The position numbers and the translations under genes were made by a program. Below, in pieces: positions 10,593-20,879 of a stretch of DNA of 64,000 nucleotides. Each line of letters opens with the position of its first letter. The stretch's first letter is position 1. Below the pieces are notes generated by a model. The model worked only from the letters and a program-made list of their open reading frames with translations, was not told where the DNA came from and searched no databases. Origin of the DNA: Haemophilus haemolyticus (GTDB lineage: Bacteria > Pseudomonadota > Gammaproteobacteria > Enterobacterales > Pasteurellaceae); assembly GCF_003351405.1 (NCBI RefSeq), contig NZ_CP031240.1:1852321-1916320 (forward strand), written 5' to 3'.

Positions 10593-10861
10593 CAAATTTC
10601 CTGCCCTGTCGGCTCAAGTAAATCCCATTCTTGAATGACGGGTAATTGTTTTGATGAGGTCATTGCAAGGCGTTCATCTAAGGTTAATCTTTTTCTTTTT
10701 TTCGGATTATTAGGAACAACAATCACTTTAATAGTATTGTCACTAATTTTTTCTAGCTCCAAAAAGTCCCCCATATCCAAATTCATAGAATCGGTAAAGT
10801 CCTTAGGTAAACGAATCGCTTTACTATTTCCCCACTGTTTTACTTGTAATCTCATATTCAT
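10592..10861 (-). CDS. MazE/ChpS-type antitoxin
   Basis: An 89-aa protein with an N-terminal AbrB/MazE DNA-binding fold: LQVKQWGNSKAIRLPKD (about residues 5-21) is the signature looped-hinge motif. The acidic C-terminal tail is the expected toxin-wrapping part. It is first in the operon and overlaps the toxin gene, the usual MazEF order, so it should neutralise the toxin and repress the promoter in the gap 10862-11053. No strong ribosome site precedes either ATG (10861 or 10855). Confidence 0.87.
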   Translation of the reverse strand: MNMRLQVKQWGNSKAIRLPKDFTDSMNLDMGDFLELEKISDNTIKVIVVPNNPKKRKRLTLDERLAMTSSKQLPVIQEWDLLEPTGQEI

Positions 10862-11053
10862 AGTTATATAGCTGACAAAAGTTTATTTTTAATAAAAAAT
10901 AAGTCAAAAATCAGCCTCTCCTTATACTAATTAACTATTGGTAACAATGTATCACTTAATGATACTACGCTAGTGTAGCTTTATATTTGTTTATGTCAAA
11001 TAAAAGGATCATTTCATCATATTCAAGGTAAATTAGATGAAAATAAATTTTAA

Positions 11054-11083
11054 GGGCTGCACATGCAGCCCTATCTTTTTTTC
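11054..11083. terminator. Hairpin terminator after mrp
   Basis: The palindrome GGGCTGCA-CA-TGCAGCCC (11054-11071) is flanked by T-rich sequence on both strands, strongest on the plus strand. It follows the mrp stop on the minus strand. Confidence 0.7.
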
Positions 11084-11085
11084 GA

Positions 11086-12198
11086 TTATTTCACTTCTTT
11101 AAATAAAATCTCACTTGGGATTACGGAACCTTGCCAGTAAAGTTCTGTAGAGACTTTCTCAGCGAGTTGTAGAAACGCTTGTGAAATTTCATTTTCAGGT
11201 ACTCGTACAACAGTTGGGTTGCCCGCATCTAAATCTTCACGGATACGAATGTGTAAAGGAAGTTGAGCTAATACTTTTACATTGTATTTTTCAGCCATTT
11301 TCTCTGCACCGCCTGTGCCAAAAATCGCTTCGTGGTGACCGCACTTACTACAAATGTGCATTGACATATTTTCCACAATGCCTAACACGGGCACAGATAC
11401 CCGCTCAAACATTGCAATACCTTTCACCGCATCAAGCAAAGCAATATCTTGTGGAGTAGTAACTACCACTGCCCCCGTTACAGGGATTTGTTGTGATAAG
11501 GTAAGTTGAATATCACCTGTGCCCGGTGGCATATCGATAACAAGATAATCTAAACTATCCCATAGGGTTTCATTTAATAATTGACTTAATGCACTGCTCG
11601 CCATTGGGCCACGCCAAATTGTTGCGCTATCTTCATTCATTAAAAAGCCAATGGAATTTGCAGATAAACCGTGTGCTTTAATTGGGGTGATGTGTTGATT
11701 ATCTGGCGAAGTTGGACGTTGATCCGCTGCACCTAACATATGGGGAATAGAAGGTCCATAAATATCCGCATCTAAAATCCCAACACGTGCGCCTTGTGCT
11801 TGTAATGCTAAAGCCAGATTAACAGAAACCGATGATTTCCCTACACCACCTTTACCAGAACTCACCGCAATAATATTTTTCACACCTTTTACAGCTGGTT
11901 GATTATTTGCTCGCTTAAGTGTGGCGATTTGATACGAGATCGCCCATTTAATTTCTTTGCAATCTGTTGCTTTCAACAACGCATCTGAAACCGCTTGTTT
12001 TAACTGTTCTGCACCAGAATTCCATGCGAAAGGTAATTTCAATTCAATGCGTAAAGTATCACCGCCCTTTTCCACTTTTTTCAAAGTATTAAGCGCAATC
12101 AGATCCTTTTGCAGGGTTGGATGCTGAAATTGTTGGATAATCTGCTGAACTTGATTTTGCTGCTCGGCAGTCAAATTATCAGAAAAGTAGGTTGCCAT
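11086..12198 (-). CDS. mrp: Iron-sulfur carrier / P-loop ATPase Mrp (ApbC)
   Basis: A 370-aa MinD/Mrp-family ATPase that binds and transfers Fe-S clusters in the cytoplasm. The deviant Walker A SSGKGGVGKS is at about residues 113-122, followed by a Walker-A-prime-like DADIYGPSIP. A CSKC pair near residue 285 is the cluster-ligating motif of Mrp/Nbp35 proteins. An N-terminal FSCA-type domain occupies about 1-95. The open frame reaches 12246, but the ATG at 12198 follows a perfect AGGAGG, so I start there. An uptake-sequence core sits upstream at about 12251. Confidence 0.95.
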   Translation of the reverse strand: MATYFSDNLTAEQQNQVQQIIQQFQHPTLQKDLIALNTLKKVEKGGDTLRIELKLPFAWNSGAEQLKQAVSDALLKATDCKEIKWAISYQIATLKRANNQPAVKGVKNIIAVSSGKGGVGKSSVSVNLALALQAQGARVGILDADIYGPSIPHMLGAADQRPTSPDNQHITPIKAHGLSANSIGFLMNEDSATIWRGPMASSALSQLLNETLWDSLDYLVIDMPPGTGDIQLTLSQQIPVTGAVVVTTPQDIALLDAVKGIAMFERVSVPVLGIVENMSMHICSKCGHHEAIFGTGGAEKMAEKYNVKVLAQLPLHIRIREDLDAGNPTVVRVPENEISQAFLQLAEKVSTELYWQGSVIPSEILFKEVK

Positions 12199-12321
12199 AA
12201 TAACCTCCTGTTTAGTAGAGTAAATTTGTCGGGCATATTTAATCACGGAAAGTGCGGTATGTTAAGTTAAAGTTTTTCAAACTAGAAAAAAGTGATAACA
12301 ACTACTCACTTTTCATTAAAA

Positions 12322-13440
12322 TTAATTTTTAATGCGTAAAACTAACTTTTTTGAGTAAGATATCATTGGTTTTTCAATTGTATGATGCAAAATCATAGCT
12401 ATCAAAATACATAAGATAGTTACCATACAAAAGGTAGCAACGCCATTTTGTTTTACGATATGAAACTTATGATAAATAAAATCAGTAAACACCATATGAC
12501 TGATGTAAAGTGAATAAGATATTTCCCCAAGATATATTAATAAAGATGAGCGAGGCATTTTAAATAAAGCCTCATATAAAACACATAAAATAATAAATAA
12601 AGATGCAATAACCCCACCAGAAAACAACCCAGTCTCCAGCAACCAATAAAAGTTATATTTATCATTAGACAAAATAAAGAAAAACAGATAAATACCACAT
12701 AAAACAAAGGCAACTTTAATTGGATAGCTATTTACTATATTTAACTTCCCTACAAAACCTTTAGAATACTTATAAAACAAATAAATCAACATACCGTAAA
12801 CGAACTCAAAGAACATTGAAGAGGTAAATATATACAACACATTATGTTCTCCAACTAAGTTGTTATCTCCCTCTCTAAAGTATAAATAAAAATCATGATT
12901 AAAGTAGTAACTAAAAAAAAGATACAAAAGAAAAATTAAAAAAATAGTAATATACACACGATATTTATGATTAATAGCCATTGCTATAGAAAAAACAAAA
13001 TAGAAAACTATCTCATAAGAAATCGACCATGCAGACGGTAATACATTATAACCAAAATAAGGCGCAGAAGCTTGATAATTAAAGTTAAATCCTAACACAG
13101 AAATAAAATAATAATGCAAATCATAATTTCTCATCACTAAATAATATGTAGTTATACAAATAACAAGTAAAGGATAAATTCTAAAAAACCTTCTAATAAT
13201 AAACTCACCCCATCCATAGTTTTCTTTTTCTGTAGAAAAACAAATAATAAATCCGCTTAATACAAAAAAGAAATCAACCCCCAAATATCCTTGTGAAAAA
13301 AGCAAGTCTCCTAAGCTAATTTGAGAATAAACACCATTTAATGAAGCACTTAAGTGAAAAAATAATACAGCTAATGCTGCAAAACCTCTAATATATTGTA
13401 GAGAATAAAATTTTTTTGAAGTAGTGACTAGGGTATTCAT
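12322..13440 (-). CDS. Membrane acyltransferase, family 3 (OafA/OatA-like)
   Basis: A 372-aa, very hydrophobic protein with about ten predicted membrane segments. The N-terminus YIRGFAALAVLFFHLS (about residues 16-31) carries the conserved R and catalytic-type H of acyltransferase-3 proteins, followed by GVDFFFVLSGFII and RRFFRIYPLL. Such enzymes usually add acetyl groups to LPS/LOS or other surface glycans. Substrate is unknown here. The gene is much more AT-rich than mrp and metG and contains no uptake-sequence core, suggesting recent acquisition; I recall mrp and metG as neighbours in the reference strain. No obvious ribosome site is seen before the ATG. Confidence 0.85.
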   Translation of the reverse strand: MNTLVTTSKKFYSLQYIRGFAALAVLFFHLSASLNGVYSQISLGDLLFSQGYLGVDFFFVLSGFIICFSTEKENYGWGEFIIRRFFRIYPLLVICITTYYLVMRNYDLHYYFISVLGFNFNYQASAPYFGYNVLPSAWSISYEIVFYFVFSIAMAINHKYRVYITIFLIFLLYLFFSYYFNHDFYLYFREGDNNLVGEHNVLYIFTSSMFFEFVYGMLIYLFYKYSKGFVGKLNIVNSYPIKVAFVLCGIYLFFFILSNDKYNFYWLLETGLFSGGVIASLFIILCVLYEALFKMPRSSLLIYLGEISYSLYISHMVFTDFIYHKFHIVKQNGVATFCMVTILCILIAMILHHTIEKPMISYSKKLVLRIKN

Positions 13441-13607
13441 GGTATAAATAAACTAAATATTAGGAAATCTAGTGAAAAGTAGAGATATTCTACTCATTAC
13501 GCAATAAAAACTCAATTCTCATTAAATTTTACCAAGCTTTAAACTAGCCCCTCATTTTTTTTTCTAGTAAGATAAGCACAATTTTGTATGCTAAAAAGAG
13601 AATAAAA

Positions 13608-15656
13608 ATGACAACTCAACCCCGTAAAATTTTAGTCACTTGCGCCTTGCCTTATGCCAATGGGGCAATTCATTTAGGCCATATGTTAGAACATATCCAA
13701 GCAGATATTTGGGTGCGTTTTCAACGTATGCGTGGCAATAAAATCCATTTTGTTTGTGCGGACGATGCGCACGGCACGCCGATCATGTTGAATGCCGATA
13801 AACTGGGCATTACACCTGAAGAATTAATTGCCAAAGCAAAAGCCGATCACGTGCGTGATTTTGCAGGTTTCAATATTAGTTTTGATAACTACCATTCCAC
13901 TCACAGCGAAGAAAACAAACAGCTCACCGCAGAAATTTACAATAAACTCAAAGCCAATGGCTTTATTAAGAGTAAAGTTATTTCTCAGTTATTCGACCCT
14001 GAAAAAAATATGTTCTTGCCCGATCGTTTTGTGAAAGGCACTTGCCCGAAATGTAAAGCAGAAGATCAATATGGCGATAACTGCGAAGTTTGTGCTTCTA
14101 CTTATAGCCCAATGGATTTAATTAATCCTCGTTCAGCCGTTTCTGGTGCAACACCTGTTGTAAAAGAATCTGAACACTTTTTCTTTGACTTACCTGCATT
14201 TGAAGGCATGTTAAAAGAATGGACTCGTTCTGGCTCACTTCAATCTGAAATTGCGAACAAAATGCAAGAATGGTTTGAGAGCGGTTTACAACAATGGGAT
14301 ATTTCACGCGATGCGCCTTATTTCGGTTTTGAAATTCCGGGCGCAAAAAATAAATTCTTCTATGTTTGGTTAGATGCACCAATCGGCTATATGGCTTCAT
14401 TCAAAAATCTATGCAATCGTGAAGGCATTGATTTCAATGAATTTTGGGCGGAAGGCAGTGATGCGGAGCTTTATCATTTCATCGGTAAAGACATCGTTTA
14501 TTTCCACAGTTTATTCTGGCCAGCAATGCTTGAAGGCAGTGGCTATCGTAAACCGACTAATGTGTTCACTCATGGCTATGTCACGGTGGATGGGGCGAAG
14601 ATGTCAAAATCTCGCGGGACTTTCATTCAAGCCAGCACTTATTTGAATCATATTGATCCTGAATGTTTGCGTTATTACTATGCGGCAAAATTAAATGATC
14701 GCATTGAAGATTTAGACTTTAACCTTGAAGATTTCGTACAACGTGTAAATACGGATATTGTAAACAAATTAGTGAATTTGGCTTCACGCAATGCGGGCTT
14801 TATTGCGAAACGCTTTGAAGGCAAACTTGCGGATAAACTGGAAGATGAAACATTATTTGCAGAATTTACCGCTCAAGCCGAGCAAATTGCCGCTTATTAC
14901 GAAAGCCGTGAATACAATAAAGCCATTCGTGAAATTATGGCATTAACGGATAAAGCTAATAAATACATTGATGAAAAAGCCCCTTGGGTGATTGCAAAAG
15001 AAGAAGGCAAAGAGGCAGAATTGCAAGCCGTATGTTCAATGGGTATTGAGCTTTTCCGCGTGTTGATGTCTTACTTGAAACCTGTTCTCCCAAAACTGGC
15101 AGAACGTGCAGAAGCCTTCTTACAAGCTGAATTACGTTGGGAGAACATTCATCAACCATTACTTGGCCATACTCTTGCACCGTTCAAAGCCTTATTCTCT
15201 CGTTTAGAGAAAAAACAAATTGATGCCGTTGTGGAAGAAACCAAAGCCTTATTTGCCGCAGCCAATAAAACCGCAGAAAAAACTGAAGCAAAACCAACCG
15301 CACTTTCTGCCGTTGAACCTATTGCTGAAACCATCACCATTGATGATTTCGCTAAACTTGATATGCGTGTAGCAAAAGTATTGAAATGCGAAGCCGTGCC
15401 AGAATCTAATAAACTTTTACGTTTTGAATTAGATCTTGGCGATCATACTCGTCAAGTCTTCTCTGGCATTAAAGCGGCTTACAATAAGCCTGAAGAATTA
15501 GAAGGTCGTTTTGTGATTATGGTGGCAAACCTTGCACCACGTAAAATGAAATTCGGCGTGTCTGAGGGAATGATTCTATCCGCAGGAACAGGCGGTAGTG
15601 ATTTATTCTTGTTATCTGCCGATAGTGGTGTCACTGCAGGCATGCAAGTAAAATAA
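13608..15656 (+). CDS. metG: Methionyl-tRNA synthetase
   Basis: A 682-aa class I aminoacyl-tRNA synthetase charging tRNA-Met in the cytoplasm. The HIGH-type motif HLGH is at residues 22-25 and KMSKS at 331-335. A zinc-binding knuckle with two CxxC pairs (CPKC, CEVC) lies near 146-165. The C-terminal tRNA-binding/dimerisation domain starts near 577 ([12 protein letters not shown]). The frame opens at a TTG (13584), but ATG 13608 behind AAAGAG is the sensible start. A linker just before the tail domain carries an uptake core. A hairpin terminator follows. Confidence 0.97.
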   Translation: MTTQPRKILVTCALPYANGAIHLGHMLEHIQADIWVRFQRMRGNKIHFVCADDAHGTPIMLNADKLGITPEELIAKAKADHVRDFAGFNISFDNYHSTHSEENKQLTAEIYNKLKANGFIKSKVISQLFDPEKNMFLPDRFVKGTCPKCKAEDQYGDNCEVCASTYSPMDLINPRSAVSGATPVVKESEHFFFDLPAFEGMLKEWTRSGSLQSEIANKMQEWFESGLQQWDISRDAPYFGFEIPGAKNKFFYVWLDAPIGYMASFKNLCNREGIDFNEFWAEGSDAELYHFIGKDIVYFHSLFWPAMLEGSGYRKPTNVFTHGYVTVDGAKMSKSRGTFIQASTYLNHIDPECLRYYYAAKLNDRIEDLDFNLEDFVQRVNTDIVNKLVNLASRNAGFIAKRFEGKLADKLEDETLFAEFTAQAEQIAAYYESREYNKAIREIMALTDKANKYIDEKAPWVIAKEEGKEAELQAVCSMGIELFRVLMSYLKPVLPKLAERAEAFLQAELRWENIHQPLLGHTLAPFKALFSRLEKKQIDAVVEETKALFAAANKTAEKTEAKPTALSAVEPIAETITIDDFAKLDMRVAKVLKCEAVPESNKLLRFELDLGDHTRQVFSGIKAAYNKPEELEGRFVIMVANLAPRKMKFGVSEGMILSAGTGGSDLFLLSADSGVTAGMQVK

Positions 15657-15674
15657 TCAATTCAATCTAAATGA

Positions 15675-15702
15675 GGGCAACATTACGTTGCCCTTTTATT
15701 TT
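15675..15702 (+). terminator. Rho-independent terminator of metG
   Basis: A 7-bp stem GGGCAAC/GTTGCCC (15675-15681 and 15687-15693) with loop ATTAC is followed by TTTTATTTT. Confidence 0.88.
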
Positions 15703-15768
15703 CTAGTTGAAAATAGGCGGCTTATAACCTACTATAACACTCAACTATTTATCTATTTGGAGAATATT

Positions 15769-16629
15769 ATGAAAAACGAATTAATTTGCTATAAACAAAT
15801 GCCAGTGTGGACAAAAGACAAATTACCACAAATGTTCCAAGAAAAGCACAACACAAAAGTCGGTACTTGGGGGAAATTAACTGTATTAAAAGGCAAACTC
15901 AAATTTTATGAGCTAACCGAAAATGGCGATATTATCGCCGAGCATATTTTTACCCCAGAAAGTGACATTCCTTTTGTCGAACCTCAAGCATGGCATTGTG
16001 TTGAAGCACTTTCTGATGATTTAGAATGTACCCTAGGTTTCTATTGCAAAAAAGAAGATTACTTCAGTAAAAAATACAATATGACAGCCACTCATGGCGA
16101 TGTAGTGGATGCAGCAAAAATTATCTCGCCTTGTAAAGTATTAGATTTAGGTTGCGGACAAGGGCGTAATTCACTTTATTTAAGTTTATTGGGCTATGAT
16201 GTGACCTCTTGGGATCACAATGAAAATAGCATTGCCTTTTTAAATGAAACCAAAGAGAAAGAAAACCTTAATATTTCTACCGCACTTTATGATATTAACG
16301 CCGCCAACATTCAAGAAAACTATGATTTTATTGTTTCAACGGTGGTGTTTATGTTCTTAAATCGTGAACGTGTGCCGTCAATCATTAAAAATATGCAAGA
16401 ACACACCAATGTTGGCGGGTATAACTTAATCGTTGCTGCTATGTCCACTGATGATGTGCCTTGCCCGCTTCCATTCTCCTTCACCTTCGCTGAAAATGAA
16501 TTGAAAGAATATTACAAAGATTGGGAATTCTTAGAATATAACGAAAATATGGGCGAATTACACAAAACCGATGAAAATGGCAATCGCATTAAAATGAAAT
16601 TTGCCACAATGTTAGCAAGAAAAAAATAA
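15769..16629 (+). CDS. tehB: SAM-dependent methyltransferase TehB
   Basis: A 286-aa two-part protein: an N-terminal DUF1971 cupin-like domain (about 1-95) and a C-terminal Rossmann methyltransferase with SAM motif VLDLGCGQGRNS near 124-135. The long two-domain form is typical of H. influenzae TehB, which is linked to tellurite and oxidant resistance and haem use. The open frame extends upstream into the metG terminator. The ATG at 15769 preceded by TTGGAG is the right start. It is a single gene between the metG terminator and convergent gloB. Confidence 0.95.
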   Translation: MKNELICYKQMPVWTKDKLPQMFQEKHNTKVGTWGKLTVLKGKLKFYELTENGDIIAEHIFTPESDIPFVEPQAWHCVEALSDDLECTLGFYCKKEDYFSKKYNMTATHGDVVDAAKIISPCKVLDLGCGQGRNSLYLSLLGYDVTSWDHNENSIAFLNETKEKENLNISTALYDINAANIQENYDFIVSTVVFMFLNRERVPSIIKNMQEHTNVGGYNLIVAAMSTDDVPCPLPFSFTFAENELKEYYKDWEFLEYNENMGELHKTDENGNRIKMKFATMLARKK

Positions 16630-16672
16630 CCCGCTAATTTAAAAAATCACCGCACTTTGTCCTCAGCCAATA

Positions 16673-17374
16673 TTAGAAAATATCTTTTGCTTTACGAAGT
16701 GCGGTAAATTCTTCAAGTGTTTTTGCTTGTAAAAACGGATTAATTTCTCGCTCTAGTTTTAATGTTGTTGGCAAGCTTGGTTTATTTTCAGCTCGTTGTG
16801 TTTCAACAAAAATACGCTGCTTTTCTACCGCACTTTTCTCCACCAGCACAGTTTCCGCAAAAGCTAAATTCCCCAAGGTGTATTCGTGAGCAGGACAAAC
16901 AATCGTCTCGTCAGGCAAGGTATTCAAACGCTGTAAACCATCAAACATCTGCGCATAATTACCTGTGAAAACACGTCCGCAACCGGCAGAAAATAACGCA
17001 TCACCACAAAATAAATGATTATCTACTAAAAAACTAACGTGCTGTTTCGTGTGTCCACCAGTCGGAATGACATCAATTTGATAATATTCGGTAAGGATCT
17101 TTCCTTCATTCACAATTTGAGTTGCGCCTTTTTTCTCACATTCTTGCGGCCCATAAATCGGCACCGTTGGATAACGTTTTTTAAATGCCGACACACCTTG
17201 TGTATGATCCTCATGTTCGTGAGTAAGCAACACCGCTTCAACCGTTGCGTTTTGCTTATCTAGCCACGCAAACAACTTGTCCGTTTCAGGCAAATCGACA
17301 ATAATAAGAGGCAGATTTTCTCGTTGATAAAGCCAAATGTAGTTATCATTCAGCGCAGGCAAAGCAAATAACAT
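16673..17374 (-). CDS. gloB: Hydroxyacylglutathione hydrolase (glyoxalase II)
   Basis: A 233-aa metallo-beta-lactamase-fold enzyme hydrolysing S-lactoylglutathione to lactate and glutathione, the second step of methylglyoxal detoxification. The metal-binding motif THEHEDH is at residues 51-57; further ligands are in [18 protein letters not shown] and CPAHEYT. Slightly short of the usual 250-260 aa but with all motifs and a normal HAGH C-terminal domain. Convergent with tehB; uptake cores lie in the gap (16651) and inside the gene. Confidence 0.95.
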   Translation of the reverse strand: MLFALPALNDNYIWLYQRENLPLIIVDLPETDKLFAWLDKQNATVEAVLLTHEHEDHTQGVSAFKKRYPTVPIYGPQECEKKGATQIVNEGKILTEYYQIDVIPTGGHTKQHVSFLVDNHLFCGDALFSAGCGRVFTGNYAQMFDGLQRLNTLPDETIVCPAHEYTLGNLAFAETVLVEKSAVEKQRIFVETQRAENKPSLPTTLKLEREINPFLQAKTLEEFTALRKAKDIF

Positions 17375-17425
17375 AATCGTCCTTTTAATTAGTGATAGAA
17401 AAATAAATTGATTCCTCTTAAAACA

Positions 17426-18232
17426 TTAGATGCGTTCCACATTCCACCAAATCAACGCCCATTTTTTCTGTCCGTGAGAAATGGGTTCGTTGTTAGCTTG
17501 TTTACAATCGTAAAAGGCTTTCAAACCTTGTTTTTCTTTTTCGGAAAGTTCACCTAAAGAAAATTCCACCGAGGCTAATAAATCCTCGTAGCTTTCACCT
17601 TGAAAACAACCCGATTCGGTTTCAATAAAATTCAAATTTGCCTGAATGCCTTTTTGATACAACCGATTGAGTAAATAAATATAAGTGGGGAAACCAATAT
17701 CTTCACGCCCAATCGCCTCAAATACGCCCTCATCTAAAAAATGACGTTGTGTGACAGAAGTCAAAAACACACGTTTTTTCGCTTTGGCACAGAGTTTTTC
17801 GATCATATCGTCCAAATCGTCCACCAGCGTCGAACGAGATGCCAACACCACATCAGCTTGTGGCACATCATCCCAATTATCCGCCCAAGATTTATGAAAT
17901 GTCGTGAGATGATGCAAACCAAATTTCTGTTTAAACTGCGCCAAGCAATCTAACATTCCATTGCTATAATCTAAGGCATATACGGTTGAACCTTGTTGTG
18001 CGAGCGGTACAGCAAAGGTACCGGGGCCACAGCCAATATCCAATACAGTTTCATCAGCTTGCACATTCATAGCTTGCAATAATTGCTGATTATATGCAGA
18101 AGGTTTTCCGACTAAATTCTCTGCCATTTTCACGGCTTTTTTATCCCATTTTGTCGGAGGCAAGTTGTAATGATTACAAGCGATTAAGTATTGTTGATAG
18201 AGTTCAACAAAATTGATGTCGTAAATAGTCAT
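17426..18232 (-). CDS. SAM-dependent methyltransferase of unknown substrate
   Basis: A 268-aa class I methyltransferase. The SAM-binding motif VLDIGCGPGTFA is at about residues 63-74, with the acidic ribose-binding residue in YALDYS shortly after. N-terminal (about 1-50) and C-terminal additions distinguish it from SmtA or UbiE types; the substrate cannot be inferred. It is 51 bp upstream of gloB on the same strand and probably co-transcribed with it. An uptake core (18280 region) lies upstream. Confidence 0.85.
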   Translation of the reverse strand: MTIYDINFVELYQQYLIACNHYNLPPTKWDKKAVKMAENLVGKPSAYNQQLLQAMNVQADETVLDIGCGPGTFAVPLAQQGSTVYALDYSNGMLDCLAQFKQKFGLHHLTTFHKSWADNWDDVPQADVVLASRSTLVDDLDDMIEKLCAKAKKRVFLTSVTQRHFLDEGVFEAIGREDIGFPTYIYLLNRLYQKGIQANLNFIETESGCFQGESYEDLLASVEFSLGELSEKEKQGLKAFYDCKQANNEPISHGQKKWALIWWNVERI

Positions 18233-18462
18233 AGTGATTTTTCAATGTGGTTATTCAAATGTTGATGTAAAAGTTCGGGCTAAGTGCGGTTAAAATGGTA
18301 AGCTTTTTTTCATTTTAACTTTTTAAAAACGAGACACTACAACGAATTCTACAGCATCGATATATTAATTCAAATATAACGTAGAAAAATAAGATAAAAG
18401 GATTCTATAATATTAGGTGTTCTATATTTTCCTATGGTTATTTCGTAGAAAAGGATAATTCA

Positions 18463-18939
18463 ATGAAATTTGAAGTGATTTATAAATTTTTCTTAGTGTG
18501 GGGATTAGCCCTAAGTTTGCTTTTTGTTGTTGCAAGTGGCATTTCAATGTGGTTAGGCTTTTCTTTTACTCAAGCCTTAGATATTCATCTTTTCTTTGCT
18601 GGATTTACCGTATTTGGTTTGTTACTGCATTTTTATAGCCGTAAGAAGAAATGGGTAAAAATCAACACTCAATTTACCGATCTCATCACGCATAATCGTA
18701 TGCCTTCTTACTGCAATTTAGATCGTTTAATGATGACTTTCGAACATTTTTCTATTCAACAAATCGCCGAGCAGCTCAATCTTTATCTCCCGATTTTACT
18801 AAATGAATTATCACAAGCCCAAATAAATATAACTGATACCCACCGCACTTTACGAGAAAACTTTCCTCTTAACGATGAGAAAATTTTCGCCACTATTACG
18901 ATTGCCTTGAAAATGCGGTTCAATCCAACGTTACTTTAA
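18463..18939 (+). CDS. Small inner-membrane protein, unknown function
   Basis: A 158-aa protein with two hydrophobic helices near the N-terminus (about residues 10-32 and 40-57), then a basic stretch (SRKKKWVK) and a soluble domain of about 95 residues, predicted cytoplasmic. I do not recognise the family. The middle (residues about 70-100) is amphipathic and ends in a long helix-prone tail. A consensus -10 (TATAAT, 18406-18411) lies upstream without a good -35. A strong terminator follows, so it is a single-gene unit. Confidence 0.75.
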   Translation: MKFEVIYKFFLVWGLALSLLFVVASGISMWLGFSFTQALDIHLFFAGFTVFGLLLHFYSRKKKWVKINTQFTDLITHNRMPSYCNLDRLMMTFEHFSIQQIAEQLNLYLPILLNELSQAQINITDTHRTLRENFPLNDEKIFATITIALKMRFNPTLL

Positions 18940-18973
18940 CGCCAATCAAATATACATTAAAAGTGCGGTAGAA

Positions 18974-19004
18974 AACCCCGAAGTTTTTCGGGGTTGATTT
19001 TTGC
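18974..19004 (+). terminator. Rho-independent terminator
   Basis: A 9-bp perfect stem AACCCCGAA/TTCGGGGTT (18974-18982 and 18987-18995) with loop GTTT is followed by GATTTTTG. It separates the small membrane-protein gene from ycaO. Confidence 0.88.
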
Positions 19005-19076
19005 CGAAAAAATCTTGCCCCGCTATTAAAACTCCCCTATTATTCACCGCACTTTTTTCTCATTTAGGAACAAAAA

Positions 19077-20840
19077 ATGACAGAACAAACGTTTATCCCT
19101 GGCAAAGATGCCGCATTAGAAGATAGCATTGCAAAATTTCAGCAAAAATTGACCGCACTTGGTTTTAATATTGAAGAAGCATCTTGGCTTAATCCGGTAC
19201 CAAATGTGTGGTCTGTACATATTCGCGATAAAGACTGCCCGCAGTGTTTTTCTAATGGTAAAGGGGCAAGCAAAAAAGCGGCATTAGCCTCTGCCCTTGG
19301 CGAATATTTTGAGCGTCTTTCCACTAATTATTTCTTTGCTGATTTCTATTTAGGGCAAGAAATTGCAAACGGCGATTTTGTGCATTATCCCAATGAAAAA
19401 TGGTTCCCGATTGAAGATGATGCTTTACTGCCTAATGGCATTTTAGATGATTATTTATTGGATTATTTTGATCCTAATGCCGAGCTTACGCCTGAATTAT
19501 TGGTAGATTTACAATCTGGCAATTACGATCGTGGGATCGTGGCGATGCCTTATGTTCGTCAATCGGACGAACAAACCGTTTACATTCCACAAAGTATTAT
19601 TGCCAACCTTTATGTCTCAAATGGTATGTCTGCGGGCAATACGAAATTTGAAGCACGTGTGCAAGGCTTGTCAGAAGTATTTGAGCGTTATGTGAAAAAT
19701 AAAATTATCGCCGAAGCAATCAGTCTGCCAGAAATTCCAAAATCAGTGATGGATCGCTATCCATCTATTCAGGCTTCCATTGCAAAATTAGAGGAAGAAG
19801 GTTTCCCAATTTATGCTTTTGATGCTTCACTTGGCGGAAAATACCCTGTTATTTGCGTCGTGTTATTAAATCCAAATAACGGCACGTGCTTTGCGTCTTT
19901 TGGTGCACATCCAAATTTCCAAGTGGCATTAGAACGTACGGTGACTGAACTTTTACAAGGTCGTAGCTTGAAAGATTTAGATGTTTTCTCACCGCCATCT
20001 TTCAATAACGATGATGTGGCTGAACACGCTAATTTAGAAACCCACTTTATTGATTCGAGCGGTTTAATTTCTTGGGATTTATTTAAACAAACGCCTGATT
20101 ATGAATTTGCTGATTGGGATTTCAGTGGTACAACGCAGGAAGAATACAATAATTTAATGGCAATTTTCCGTGCGGATGAAAAAGAAGTTTACGTAATGGA
20201 TTACAACCACTTGGATGTCTATGCGTGCCGTATTATCGTGCCAGGCATGTCTGATATTTATCCTGCAGACGATTTAATTTACGCCAATAACAATATGGGA
20301 ATGGATTGGCGCGAAATTTTACTCGATTTACCAAACTGGCATCACGATGCGGAAACCTATCAAGAATTATTAGATGAATTAGATGGACAAGATATTGACG
20401 ATGCGACTCGCGTGCGTGAATTTATCGGTATCGTTGCACCTAAAAATAGCGGCTGGACAACCTTACGCATCGGTGAATTAAAATCAATGCTCCACCTTGC
20501 ATTAGGCGAATTAGAACAAGCATTAGATTGGGCAAATTGGACGCTGAATATGAACAGCTCCGTATTCACTACAGAACGTGTGAATTATTACCGCGCATTA
20601 ATTTCCATCATTGAATTACATTTAGATGAAAATCGCGACCCAACGCAATATCGTTCAGTGTTTGAGAAAATGTATGGTAAAGATGCGGTTAAACAAGCTT
20701 GGGCTGCGGTGTCTGAAGGGGGTAGTCCGTTCTACAATCTTCCAGCAAGTGATGAAAATTTGGAAAACTTTAAGGAACATCAGGCGTTACTAGGGGCTTA
20801 TGGGAGGTTGCAGAAAGCAAAGCGAGTACATCAAAAATAA
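19077..20840 (+). CDS. ycaO: YcaO-domain protein (RimO methylthiolation accessory type)
   Basis: A 587-aa protein with an N-terminal YcaO ATP-binding domain (to about residue 390) and a TPR-like helical C-terminal part (about 430-587), the architecture of E. coli YcaO. YcaO enzymes use ATP to activate amide backbones. The E. coli-type protein is linked to RimO-dependent beta-methylthiolation of ribosomal protein S12, not to peptide natural products. No precursor peptide or partner biosynthetic gene is visible nearby, supporting the housekeeping role. ATG at 19077 follows TTAGGA; an uptake core overlaps the 5' region. Confidence 0.93.
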   Translation: MTEQTFIPGKDAALEDSIAKFQQKLTALGFNIEEASWLNPVPNVWSVHIRDKDCPQCFSNGKGASKKAALASALGEYFERLSTNYFFADFYLGQEIANGDFVHYPNEKWFPIEDDALLPNGILDDYLLDYFDPNAELTPELLVDLQSGNYDRGIVAMPYVRQSDEQTVYIPQSIIANLYVSNGMSAGNTKFEARVQGLSEVFERYVKNKIIAEAISLPEIPKSVMDRYPSIQASIAKLEEEGFPIYAFDASLGGKYPVICVVLLNPNNGTCFASFGAHPNFQVALERTVTELLQGRSLKDLDVFSPPSFNNDDVAEHANLETHFIDSSGLISWDLFKQTPDYEFADWDFSGTTQEEYNNLMAIFRADEKEVYVMDYNHLDVYACRIIVPGMSDIYPADDLIYANNNMGMDWREILLDLPNWHHDAETYQELLDELDGQDIDDATRVREFIGIVAPKNSGWTTLRIGELKSMLHLALGELEQALDWANWTLNMNSSVFTTERVNYYRALISIIELHLDENRDPTQYRSVFEKMYGKDAVKQAWAAVSEGGSPFYNLPASDENLENFKEHQALLGAYGRLQKAKRVHQK

Positions 20841-20879
20841 ATTAGGCTTATATCGTACTTTCAATACTTGAAAGTACGA

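Noticed and set aside
19077..20840. ycaO as part of a modified-peptide (RiPP) cluster
   Set aside because: No precursor peptide, dehydrogenase or exporter is nearby, and the TPR-like C-terminus matches the E. coli YcaO/RimO-accessory type.
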